The position numbers were made by a program, and so were the translations under genes. From contig OZ316891.1 of NCBI GenBank assembly GCA_973895155.1, positions 21,576,001 through 21,640,000 of the forward strand: a DNA stretch of 64,000 nt. The letters are read 5' to 3'. Under the pieces are notes generated by a model that saw only the letters and a program-made list of their open reading frames with translations, was not told the origin of the DNA and did not search any database. This document shows positions 41,604 through 53,418 of the stretch, piece after piece; within the stretch, counting starts at the first letter, position 1, and every line of letters starts with the position of its first letter. Origin of the DNA: Marsupella aquatica. Taxonomy: Eukaryota; Marchantiophyta.

Positions 41604-43765
41604 CAACTAATTGGAAGATACCATTTCGATTATCCAATGATGCAACACTAGGTTTAAACCTAGTTCTTTCAAATGTAGGACGTGTTGATAAATCTATCAA
41701 GGTTCCTCATTGCTGCTACATGTCATGTCTCACCATTGGCAATAGGTGGAGTCAACTCCACTACTTTAGAATTGGGTGTTGCTTGTGCGCAAGAAGCAAC
41801 AACTAGAGTATCCTTGCATAATGTGGCCGCCAATTTGAACACATCAGCTGAACTAACTTCCAATGTCAACATATCTGTAGCTAAAAATAATGGCATGCGC
41901 ACGATATATAGCGAGATATATAGTAGTGGCCGCCCCCAACAAGATACTTGTCATCCATGATACAACATCACCTGATGTCGCTAACTTACCTCCATCTGGG
42001 TTAGTCCAAATTGGGTTCATAGAGGTAGTGTGAATTGTATTTGACAATGTAAACGACTGGGGAAGCTTTGTTTGACAACAAGCATCCCCTCTTTGAGGAT
42101 CCAAATCTACTAGTGCTCCTCGGGGCTCAAGGGCTTTTGCTTCTCCTTGAGTCAATGTTGTTGATGCATCCATATGTGCAATGCCACACATGAATCCCAT
42201 GGTGGCAAGATCTCCATAAGCCCCATAAGATATAGCTAGCTCCATAGTATGTAGAAGCTCCATCACCAAAAGCAAGTCTCACCTGAGAACTAGCCATAGC
42301 AGCTAGTTGTTGTTCTAATTGAGCAATGTAAGCATCCTTAGGATCCGTGATAACGACAAGAGCAACATCACCTCCTTGTCTTCCTACATGTGGCATGCCT
42401 GGGCCATGTCCACCACCTCTACCTCCTCTTCCCTGATCATACGCACATGGTCCTCGATCCCCACCGTAGTTCATGATGGAGTATAAAATACCTATCTTTG
42501 GTGTGTCCATAAACTCCACAATGATCACACTGTCGTTGATCAGGCGTAGATGCTTCTCCTTGCCCAGTATTATTGGGGAGATATCTCTATGCATGATCCC
42601 CACCACAAGTCCAAGATCTTGACGATCTTGACGATCCCCACCACAAGTCCAAGATCTTGATGATAGATCTCTGACTAGTAGATTCCCGTGTTGTAGGCTT
42701 CTCCCTCTGGCTCTTACGTGCAGCAGACTATGATGTGGGTGTCACCTTGGCAAATCCGGAAGTCACCACCCTCTCATTCACTATGTTGAGCTCAATGCGC
42801 TCGGAAAGTGCAAAAACAACTGCCAATGTGGGATCTGAATCCCTAAGTGGAGTGACATCTCTCATTCTAAGTCGTAGCTCCTTATCTAGAATGACATTAA
42901 TACGAAAGTTTGGCTGCTTGGCTTCTATCACTCTCTTTGTGACAGTAATCAATTAATCTTTGCATACGGATGTATGACTCACGTAGACTCTTTTCGAGTC
43001 TTGCGCTGAAACTCTTGAAGACACTTCAACTTATCAGGTCTCACACCCTGATAATTGTGCTTCTATAATACCTTAAAGAACTCCATTACAAGGTTACATG
43101 TTGGTGCAACTCTAGTCCCTGCCACAATCACACCGGTTGGAGTAGCAATGGATGTTGCTGGAGTACCACTCTGGCTAGTGCTGCTAGTTGAAGCAACAAC
43201 TATAGCAATGGGTTGGGCAACTGCACTTGTGTCATAAGTGATGAACACATAGTTTGGTGACCAATGTTGTCTTCATGCCTCAATATCAATCAAATGAGCC
43301 TTTTGAAACTCATGGTATGGGGCCACCTCGTCACGCATCATCCTCAAAAGGAGTATATTGAATAGCGTACATTCACGCATGACGCAAAACGGAGGGGTGG
43401 CCCCTCCAAATTCTGAAATAATCTCTTCCATGTCTTAAAACAATGTGGCGTTATTCAATGTCTGCATATTGCACTACGTATCAAACTTTTGGATGTTCAA
43501 GTCATCCAAATTAATATTGCCCACTACACTAGAGTACCTCCTCGGGCCTTTTTTTGCCCCATACATCTCATCCATATCCCACAGCAATGGTGCAATCACT
43601 TGATGATAAGGAGAATTGGTCATTGAGTCCTTGTTAGAATCACTAGTATATGAAATCCCGTTGGTGACTGCTAGTTAGCAATGTTGTTGGCCAAAATTGC
43701 ACTCCACTTTGAGTGAAACCAGCCCATTGTCCCTTGGGTAGCCCCATATCACCAAAGGACTCCAT
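41604..43765 (-). pseudogene. Gag-like remnant of the methyltransferase retroelement
   Basis: From an ATG at 43765 (MESFGDMGLPKGQWAGFTQ) the frame is soon broken. NYVFITYDTSAVAQPIAI (~43.2 kb), ELRLRMRDVTPLRDSDPTLA with FALSERIELN.VNERVV (~42.8 kb, a gag-like helical segment) and CDHCGVYGHTKDRY (~42.5 kb) follow. The last is a CCHC zinc knuckle in which the final Cys is Tyr. A Gly/Arg-rich stretch comes next. Typical gag order, but heavily mutated. Confidence 0.6.
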
Positions 43766-43804
43766 GATGACCAATTTGTTCTAACCTTCAACACCAACTA
43801 GCTT

Positions 43805-43957
43805 GATTTGGGATCAACCTGCTCTCCACACGAATAGGCTTGATCCAGGATTACCTCTCTCAATACAAATTGGTTTGATCCGAGATCAACCCTCAACACA
43901 AACTACCTTGATCCGAGATCAATCCTCAACACAAATTACCTTGATCCGGGATCAACC
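43805..43957. repeat. ~37-bp tandem repeats with TTGATCCGAGATCAA palindromes
   Basis: Four units of CTTGATCCGAGATCAACCCT then CAACACAAAYTAC, each containing the inverted repeat TTGATC-NNN-GATCAA (variants TTGGGATCAA, TTGATCCAGGATTA). They lie just 5' of the gag start of the methyltransferase retroelement, so probably in its LTR or leader. Confidence 0.8.
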
Positions 43958-43959
43958 CA

Positions 43960-46900
43960 CCGCACTCACGCACGAAACATGCCACAATATTTGGACCAAA
44001 TCACTAAGTATTCAATAATGTTGTTGTTTCTGTGTGTCCTAGATTGCTGCTACACCTTGCCTCTTCGCGGTGCGCTAAGTCTCGTTGACAACACAATTCA
44101 CCAACATTCAATTGCACTTTCTTTGTAGAAATGCACTTCCCATCAACACTAAATTTGACAAATCTCAAATCTCAAATGTATACCTCTAACTATCAACTCC
44201 CAATTGGAACCATCCCCAATCAGGACCACAAACAATCACAAGTCCAAATGACTTGCCTTCACAATACAACAGCAAATGCTTTTAGAAATCCGCACACAAT
44301 AGTCAACAATAGCTTCTGATCGTCGATGCACAATCAATCCTTCACAATGTTGTAATTGGGGCTGTAAATTGATAGGGACTGCAACTCCAAAATTGCAACT
44401 TAGCAACTCGAAGCTCCACATCCACTAGAGCTTTGTATAACAGATCGAGTACCAGTGATCTGTTCAACAACAAAACCTGATCCGAGCTACCACAAATTGT
44501 CAACAACAAAACCAAAATGAAATTGAACTTCTGTTTGCACAGTCCCCCAGGACCCTCACTTAGTGTAAAAGAAGTGGACCCCCTACGATCGGACCCTCTT
44601 CTTGTTTACCCCTTGTTATTTCCATTTTACTATAAAATTTTGATTCCCTTATTATCGGTAATGATTATAATTATTTGTTCAAAAATGAATAAAACTACCC
44701 TTCAAGCGTTTGCACGTCCTCCACATATTAGTTAAGACTAAGGCCTGGGACACAGTCCGCACAACAGAATTTGAAGTTGATCTTTCAATGTAATCTTGAC
44801 TCAAAATCAAACAATGATCGGTGCCAATCCAACAATGATCCTGCCTGATGCAATGACACATGTATGTCAAGCCCAACGCACATTGTGCTTCAAGGAATCT
44901 GCGTTACATGCAGCACACACCCTAGTCAGCCACACCATAGCTACCGGAGCTTGTGCTCAAATGCTCACAAGCTCAACATTAAAAGATGAGGCTTTTGAGC
45001 CAACAGAAGGGGATAACTGTCCCTCACACAAACACAAACTAAACACTAAATGCTCATATAGCACACAAAAAAACCTCTATACCTAGATAGTACAATATAT
45101 ACTATATTATCACTCTAAATGGTGTGACATGTTGCAGTCACCAAACGTAGTAGGGTTGGAGATGCAGTCCATGAGAGGAGGGATCTCGGTGCAAATGATT
45201 GAATTAGGATGCGACATCAAAATTCTTGCCTGATACTGGGTGAGCAGATAATTATGAAGGTCTTGCAGCAGTTTGGGTAACAAAACTCTGTTGGAGCATT
45301 TTGGCAAATGTGGAGGCCCATGTTTGCTTCAAATTCACAAGAGGGTGGGATATTTATTGTCTATATTTTAGTTGTGGTGGGGTAAAACAAGTAAATGTTA
45401 TTTTTACAAAACTCAAATTCAGTAGGTTCCAATACTAAAGTGGAAAGGAAGTGAAGGAATTCATCCAAATAACTTTCATAACTAAAATTTGTTTGTTGTC
45501 ACATTGGCATGTGAATTGTAACTTAGAAAGTCATGCTCCCATGGATTACAATGTTGGACTTTTGAACCCCATGGGCCACCTGTCCCAAAATTCGAGTATA
45601 GTTGTCATAACTTGATGTTCATAAATATCAAATATTTTTTAGTTTTGAGGATGTGCTACAGGAGTAGGTAAGCTACACTCCATCAAAGTCGTTTTGGTTG
45701 GATTATCCATCAGAGAATGAAGAGGGATATATTTTATTAGATTAATTTTCGTTGTGTTAATATGAAATTTTAGGGCTTGTAGTTTTTAATGTCTCCTGTT
45801 CACTAGTTGCCTTTAGGGTGAAAAACTAAAAATTATATTCATAATCATCAAGTTCTAAGCCCAAAACTCCAATGGACCACCAAAATGAGATCCACAGTGC
45901 TGTCCAACATGAAGGTCCATCCGGGCTATACACCCAAAGCTCCAATGGACCACCAAAATGAGATACACCCGACCACTATACACCCAAAGCTCCAATGGAC
46001 CACCAAAATGAGATACACCCGACCACTGTGTCCAACATGGAGGTCCATCCGGGCTTCCTGGTTTGATGAATTTTCCATGACAGAGCGACATACTCCAAAA
46101 TTTGATCTTGAACAAAAAGCCCCTAATCATAGTTACTCTGTTTATAATGTAGACGCAGAAGACCTCCAACCTTCTGTACATCCATGGTCAATCACAGTTC
46201 TCAAGAAGACATATAAGAGCTGCCTCCCTTCTAGACATCCTCTGTGTCTCTAGGAATCTAATTTGACCTGAAAGAGACTGAGAAGCTATACTGTATGCAA
46301 ATCCTCTCGATGTTTCAGGTTACAAGGAATGGTGAAATGGGGTCGCTGACAGCAACCAATCCAAGGACAACTCTATCTTTACGCAGCAGAGGACGAGCTC
46401 GAGGTTCAATACAGTGACACAAGCAAGGAAAGAAGGAAACAAGGTTCCAAACAGAGGCTGCTTCAATGGCAGAAGCAGGTGTAAACCTGTTCTTCAGGAG
46501 CTGTTTAAACGGTTTTTGTCCATCTCAGAAGTAGATGGACACTGGAAAGCAATCCACAATTGAACTGATAAAGATGAACATGTGAGGCTACTCAGTTAAG
46601 AACAAATTTGCGTCGATTCAGAACGTCCTGTGTGGAAACATTTGAAAGTTTCAGAATATTTATTCATCAGCATTTCTTAATTATTTATACATGAAATTTG
46701 AAGGATTCTGGTCTAATGGGATCTCAGCTGCCTGCAGCTTGCAGAGTAATTTCCTTATCGAGACAATTCTCATGAGATAGAAGCTACAGCCAGAGCCTTC
46801 ACAACAGACTGGGAAAACTTTCCATTCGAGACCCTCTGCCACCTTCGTTGCATATTGCATATTGCATATTGCATATTGCATAATGACAAATCTCATTACT

Positions 46901-47281
46901 GAGCTGTGAGCGTGATTCCAACAAATCAGCACTGGAAAAGAATCAAGTACGCTATCAATGGGTTTATATGTGCAATGAATAACCTGTGACAGCTCCCCAC
47001 CGGCCACTGCTCGCGAGAGTCATCTTTCATACTCCTAGTCGGACGACTAGTAGTAGCTCCCAAAAAAATTAGAATATAACCGTTCCCAATTGCCAGTACT
47101 TTGAGGCCTTTCTATAGCAAAATCTCACCCAAAGGAAAAGGAGTAGCCGTCTCTTGACAGACCAAGGGCATCAAGAAGTCAGGTTTAAGTTCATGTACAT
47201 CAAACAATTTGAAGGGTTTCGATGGGTTGTTGAAGGACCACGCGCATCCTCAGTCCCGTTACAATGGGGCTAAGTAATTAC
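43960..47281. other. Intergenic between retroelement and sugar transporter; local repeats
   Basis: No gene recognised. A 50-70-bp unit (AAAGCTCCAATGGACCACCA then AAATGAGATMCAC) is repeated three times at 45.86-46.03 kb, with flanking CCAACATGRAGGTCCATCCGG duplicates. A heptamer GCATATT is repeated five times at 46.85-46.88 kb. The part nearest 47281 should hold the transporter 3' UTR, but no polyadenylation site stands out. Confidence 0.5.
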
Positions 47282-50200
47282 CTACTTATTAAATGATTCC
47301 TCTATCTGGTCAAGTGTCTTGCCTCGTGTCTCCGGGACAAAAAGGGCTACGAAGATGGCTGCGCACAAACTAATAAAAGCAAATAACCAAAAAGTTCCTG
47401 CACAATTCCAAACACTATGTCAGGTTCTCTGAACTATTCTCCACGCACACCATCATCACCTAGATGAATGTTTTGGAGAGCGAGACAACTGACATATAGC
47501 TAATGAAAACCTTCATCCCTGTACCTGAATTACTCCATTCAAAAAAGAAGTTGAACGTCAATGTTATGACCCAAGCGGTGGACCAGTTGACTAAGGAAGC
47601 CAAACTCCCAGCATTAGCCTTCACGTGATTTGGGAAGATCTGCCCCCAGATGTTATATACGCCAACCATTGTCAATATAGCAAGTCCAATGCTAAAAAAT
47701 CAAGCACACACTTCATGATCCAAACCAAGCAGAAAACGCAAATAGAAGTCATATGCTTCGTGAATAATTTGCAAAACGAAAAGAATTGTACCTCTGCAAC
47801 TAAGACCCAAGGAATAGGACCCAGTCCGATGGCAAATGCACCTATAAACACCTGTGAACATGTCCCAAACATACCACGAAATGACCTTTAGCTGTAATAT
47901 GTCAAAAGAAACAACAGGACGAAAAGAGGAAATAGATGCAAGGTTAGCTCTATCCACCATTAATTCATCACCTGGTCGCTTGAACAACCCAGCATAGAAT
48001 ACCCCAATAGGCTGGTAACGTGCTCCCAATGTGACTCAGCATTGAAGTGCACTATAACTAAAACAAGGCAAAACCTTACCAAAAGACACGACAAGGCAAG
48101 AATGTCAATAAAAATCTCCATTCCAGCAGACATTGTACCCTCCTCTTCAATTCCCTGCAATTCAACAGTCCCCTCCGGTTACATGACTTTCTAACCTTCC
48201 AGTTCAATCTCAGTTTAAACATCAAAGACTGCCATGCATGCATTGCACGATCCAAAGTCTGTCTTGAAATTGGTTAAGTTATCCTATGCCTATTCAGCAT
48301 TGTAGCGGGACACAAGCACAATTCTCAATATGGAAACTCAGATATGAGATGGTACAATGAGGAGGCTGTGCTTACTTTCAGGTAGAACGCTAGCCCCACA
48401 AGGAAGAGACTTAAAGCCATGCCACTGGTAGACACCTGAACATAGAACACCAAATCTTAGCTGTGGCAGAAAGTGAAGAGCTTTGTAGTTATCGATTATT
48501 CTGTAGAAATTCTGAAGCACATCACATATTTGGATGGGAATTCAACACTTGCCAAGAGAAGAAGACGTCGACCAGCTTTGTCCACTAATCCTGCCGATAT
48601 AAGCGTTACTATAACCTGCAAGGCCGCTATGGAAAGTGCGGCTAGAGTTGCAGAAGGGACACCTGCACGACAAATTCAATGATCAGTCGGAATTAACAAA
48701 CAAAATTCGAGATTGACCATACATTCTGACGATTCTACGGTACATTACAATTACAAGAGAAACGACATCAAGCTCAGATTCAGGTGTCAAGGTACAGCTA
48801 GCATCGTAGGGGCCCGTAGATAAATACAACTTAGTGCAACAAAATTGAGTACACCATACCACTACAAGAGAGAAACTTGCCTGCTGCTAGAAATATAGCA
48901 GTCGAGTAAAGCATCACCCCATTAATACCGGTGATTTGCTGCGCCATCTGCACACCGCATCCAGCCTAAAGTAGAGATTGCAAAATCGAGAAAACCAATT
49001 AGATAAGGTGTACATTGCAAATCGGTGTCGACATATCGTATAGGATTGTATTCATAGGTGCATTTCAGAATGTTTTGCAGGCGTAGCGCACGTCAGCATG
49101 TGTGACGTGCTAAGCACACACCATCAGAGGATATTTACCTCGATTCGTGAAACATGACCCCTTTTTCCCGTACAAACGACCCCTCTATCGTTCGTTTTAG
49201 CTGATTTGGAAGTTACCAATCCATTACTCCCAGGCATGTGATATAGAAGAACTCACAAGAAGGGGTCGTCTATATCTCTTCGCGAAAACATCCGTAAACT
49301 TGGATTTTGGTTGCTGTTTGATCGTCTCCGCTGCTGCCTGAACATTTACATATCCACTTATGATGAAATGTCCCACTCAGTGCCACCATGAGATACAAGA
49401 AACAGAGTGGGAACGAAACATTTCACTCTCTATGCACTGCCGGTGATAATGCGTGAAGGGGGAACCTTAGTTTCACTAAATTCGCGAGAGATATTGTAAT
49501 CTTTTCCCCTCAAAAACTGCAGGGCTGATGCAAGCTCCTCATGCCTGTCCACGCTGGCCTGCAGTAGCCGTCAATTCATTACCATCTCTCCAAGCCTTGA
49601 ACTATCAAACTCATAAGGTTACATGTTGTGCTGATACGTTTACTTTCCTAAATTTTCTTTGCAAAGTGATTTTGTGATATTGTCTGCTAATAACTCGCTC
49701 AAAGTGAGGTCAGAAGACTGGTCTCGGGCGTCAACCTCCGGCTATTGACCCACTATTTTAAGTGGGGTTACAAACCTAATGGATTGATTCAATCCGCTGG
49801 AGACGTTGACAACATACTGCATAGGCTATCGACGACCAGTTTCCCCCAATGCCCTACCTCTATTGCTACAAATGCCGGCCAGTAATGAACACTAAGTAGC
49901 AACATTACTTATCTATCCCCCGTAAGCCGTCCGAACTGCAGATGTTTAGCGAAGCGATCAACTTTAAAAAATCGAAATGAGCAGAGCATTCCGAGCAAGA
50001 CATCAATGACACAGAAAGCACATGAATGATACGACGTACCAGCCAATGAGGACTTTCTGGAATAAAAATGAACCCAACTAGGGAAAGTACACATGGTATT
50101 GTTCCTGCAAACGCAAAACAGAAACACCTGGGTTCATTATCATTTTAGGAACCAGTACCAGGAAATGCTTACACATGCATTGGATTTTGTGTCGCCTGCA

Positions 50201-53200
50201 ATGATCCAAGTCAATATTATACGAAGTTTCTTACTCACCAGCTGCTGCTAGGATGCGCCAGGGCAAGAATATACCAACAGCATATGCGATAAAAACCCCC
50301 AATACACAGGAGAACTGTTCAAGCCAGGACAGTGGAACCGGGATAGGTCAGATAGATAAATCACTGCTAGATTTTTACAAAAAGACGATATTGCGTTTAA
50401 AATAGATTCCAAGGGAAACACTGATTAAATAGTGCAAGGTCCTCACGGTACCCCACTGCACTATACACACTCAGACACGATTTTCTCGACTAAAAGTAGC
50501 AGATGGCTTCTACTCGCTTGATATAATACCATTTAAGCGAAAATTTACAAAGAGTGACAAATTTACCTGCTGCATGGCACTAAGAAACCCTCGCAAATGC
50601 CGGGGGGCAGTCTCCCCAATGAAAGTTGGGACCTGCACCACGTTTCAGATATTACAGGCAAGCGAAAAAAATTAGAGAAGGTAACACTCTTAGTATTCAC
50701 CAGATCAACTCAAAGGATGCAGTAACAGATTCTGTGTAAACAAAGACAATTCATAGCAATTGCATGTCCGGGACAAAGTAAATTGAGCTTCAAACTCTAA
50801 TGCTCGCCGAAACCCTGTTAACGTGTTCATCTTGGGAAATACGCCCATGTTGTCTCGATTCAAAGGAACTTACAATAAAACAGACAATACCACCGGCAAC
50901 ACCAGTCGCAATCCTCCCGATGTACAGGAGAGTTGTGCTCTGCATAACAAGAGAGACACTTCGTGATGAGGAGCTGGGATCCAAAGCGTACATATCTCAA
51001 GTTCTCATGAAAATCTGGCTCCCATATATAAACAAATCTGATGGGAGCAGGGCAGACTTAGAGCAGGTCGTCCGAATATCTGAAAAAGGTTGAGCATTAC
51101 CCCAAATTCACAACAACAAACTCAAGTCCAAAATAACTCTTGCACATTTGAAACATGGCTAACGTCCACACCTGTCCATAACAGTATTCATGAAGCAGTT
51201 GGAACTAGAGAGTGGGAAAGGGAGAGATGAGGACAAATAATATTTACCTGTGCAAAACTTATGAGAAGAAATCCTGCTATACAGGGTACGCAGACCAACC
51301 TCAGTCCCTGCAGTTGACGAAATATAATCAGCCCAAAAGAAAGCCTAGGTTCTCCTTGAAAAGCCACAGATTCACACAAAATCGGTCCATCCAATTGAGG
51401 GTTTAGACACTCACTCCTCTTCTGCCGAAGTAGTCTGCAGTGAGACCGCTCACAGCCGCACCAGCCATTGCACCCAAAGTGATAAGTGAGCCGAAGGTAG
51501 AGAACTGCAACATCATACACGTACATAGGTCACAACCATCGCTCTGACGACTCCCTTCATCACCTCTGGAAATCTTTAGAATCAACTCCAGCCGACAATT
51601 GTGGACAGACAGCATACCTCAGATGTGCTGAGGTTGAGTTCTGCTTGCATCGCCTCTTGAGTCGGAGAAGTAAACCCGAGCTGGAGACAATGCAAAGTTG
51701 AGGGCATCAACATTAGAATATCATGGCTCAGCCCTGCAATGTGGAGACTGAACGCAAATCAACATTCAATTGAAAACGGACACGCACGACAGCACACAGG
51801 AATTGGGCTGAGAAGATCATACAATAAGCTCTGGGATTGCTACAAAGAGCATTCTTCTGAAAGAAATGCATTTCTTGCCGTAATCTAAATAAACATCTTG
51901 AGAACTAATTATCCAACTACAAAGAACCGAAATCATTGAGAGTGACGCATTTTCGGTGGCAATATTTCAGCGAATAATTAGCCATTAGCCATTACTCGAA
52001 GACACACGAGGAACAAATTTAAGAAAAAATCTAACAATTAGTACCCACTATCATCCGTATCTCGACCCAGACGAACGCAGGACTCAAATTCTTGAGGTAA
52101 GTCACCAAATGCTCAGAAGTCAGACTCAGGATTTTCCTCTCAGTATCGTTGGAGTGAGCCTCGCGTTGGTGAGAGAAAAAGTACCAGATATGTCACCAAT
52201 TGCACAAAAATAACCATACAATCCAAAAGGCTAAAATCAGGATAACTTATTCAGAAGAATCATCGACTCAATCCGGAACAATTAGAGTTGACACATGAAA
52301 AACAGCAGAAATAGAACTTCATCGGTTGGATGTAAGGTGCGATCTAGGGGGGGGGGGGGGGGGGGCGGGGATAACTTGACAGGCTCCGCAGTCAAAAGCC
52401 ACAATTCCGAAGACGTGAAAGCTCACTTCGCCCAGAATAAATCAATTTAGAAGAAGCTTGAATGTAGCAATTTTCTCGAGATTGAGCAATTCCGGACAGT
52501 CGAGTGCGAAGAAACCAAGAGGTGGAAAGCTTAGAAAAATAAATTTGTGCGTCGTCCTTCCGCGGACTTCTGTGACAAAGCTACGGTACGCGAAAACCAC
52601 ACGAAAAGTGGCACCCATTCAATGCACTCCTTGATTGCCAACATGGATGGGCCATTTAGTATCTTCCTCACCAGCGCTTTCTGGGTTGGTGACCCTCTTG
52701 AATGCTCACCGCTATCGCTAAATTGATACACTCTCAGAGCATGAAACAGAGAGTGTTTATTGACAAATTGACACCAGAGGAGCAGGGCCTGCAAGCGAAA
52801 GAGAATAAACAAAAAAGTGTGCATAGTATGATGTCCACAGGGCCGCTAAAAGGTCATGGGACACCGCCAATCTACAGAGGATCCCCCAGGTCCACAATCG
52901 CAAAGCAGACCAAATGGTCAGTAAAAACCAGACACTAGACATAGCACGAATTCCAGCACACTACTAGACAGAGAAAGAAAGAGGAGACAGAAAATTACCC
53001 CATATCCGAGCGCGATGTTGCCCATAATGGCGCACAAAGTCGATGCGTATACCCATGTGTGTTTGACTCTGCTCTCTTCTCGTGTGATATGCCGAGACCT
53101 AGCGTGTACCTTCTTCAGTAGAGGCGCTTTCAACGGATTGTGATACTGATCTGACCGCCCTCTCGCAAGACGGTCACCTCCTACTACTCCGGAGCGTTGA

Positions 53201-53418
53201 GAATATGGTACTCCAGAGCGTTGAGTTGAGGGTATTCCGGAGCGTTGAGATGATGGTACTCCGGAGCGTTGAGATGATGGTACTCCGGAGCGTTGAGATG
53301 ATGGTACTACTCCGGAGCGTTGAGATGATGGTGCTACATGCTGGTGCACTGCTGGTGCTGCTGCTCCGGGTGCTGTAGATGACACCACCGGCGGTCGAGA
53401 GGGTTCCTTGGCCTCCAT
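47282..53418 (-). CDS. ERD6/SFP-like monosaccharide transporter (17 exons, 568 aa)
   Basis: Exons: 53418-52999, 51680-51618, 51504-51415, 51307-51248, 50939-50874, 50632-50567, 50314-50239, 50104-50040, 49558-49466, 49337-49257, 48965-48881, 48662-48547, 48435-48376, 48154-48080, 47851-47792, 47639-47525, 47397-47282. Every join keeps the frame. Introns are GT-AG except the one after exon 11, which starts GCAAGT. The product is a 12-TM MFS sugar porter: GFTSPTQ in TM1, GRRG (188-191), GETAPRHLRG, PESPHWL (296-302), RYRRPLL, QQITGIN (369-375), KAGRR (417-421), GPIPWVLVAEIFP and VPETRGKT (551-558). These place it in the plant ERD6-like group, mostly tonoplast H+/sugar symporters that export hexose from the vacuole. 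The 140-residue N-terminal exon is long for the family and contains a minisatellite. Location and substrate are inferred from family. Confidence 0.92.
49466..49558 (-). other. Sugar transporter exon 9 with weak donor site
   Basis: The exon encodes the central cytosolic loop (ASVDRHEELASALQFLRG, KDYNISREFSETK) and is required for frame. Its donor reads AAG/GTTCCC, a poor match to GTAAGT. The donor of exon 12 (AGT/GTTGAA) is also weak. Both are kept because the frame and family alignment fit. Confidence 0.7.
53183..53330 (-). repeat. In-frame 24-bp coding minisatellite (SSQRSGVP repeats)
   Basis: Within exon 1 of the sugar transporter, 24-bp units (TCCGGAGCGTTGAGATGATGG type on the plus strand) encode six successive SxQRSG units with V-P, V-V-P or I-P spacers at residues ~31-78. 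Copy length is a multiple of three except where VV insertions add one codon, so the frame is kept. The units add Ser/Arg-rich cytosolic tail. Confidence 0.92.

Larger units (their letters stand above)
38570..43960 (-). mobile_element. Decayed Gypsy-type retroelement carrying a cytosine methyltransferase
   Basis: Read on the minus strand: gag (from ~43765), a protease with LLDTGA (~40.95 kb), a C5-DNA-methyltransferase (40250-39230), then the RT N-terminal region (38929-38576), where recognisable sequence stops. Two MITEs (40957-41595) sit between gag and protease. LTR edges are not identified. The gag-proximal side shows a TTGATCC..GATCAA palindrome array at 43.8-43.96 kb. Methyltransferase-bearing LTR elements are known from some streptophyte algae and dinoflagellates. 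This one is broken by many stops. Confidence 0.75.

Noticed and set aside
49905-49965. Sugar transporter exon after an acceptor near 49.96 kb
   Set aside because: Its translation does not match the family loop; the exon at 49466-49558 continues PESPHWL correctly.
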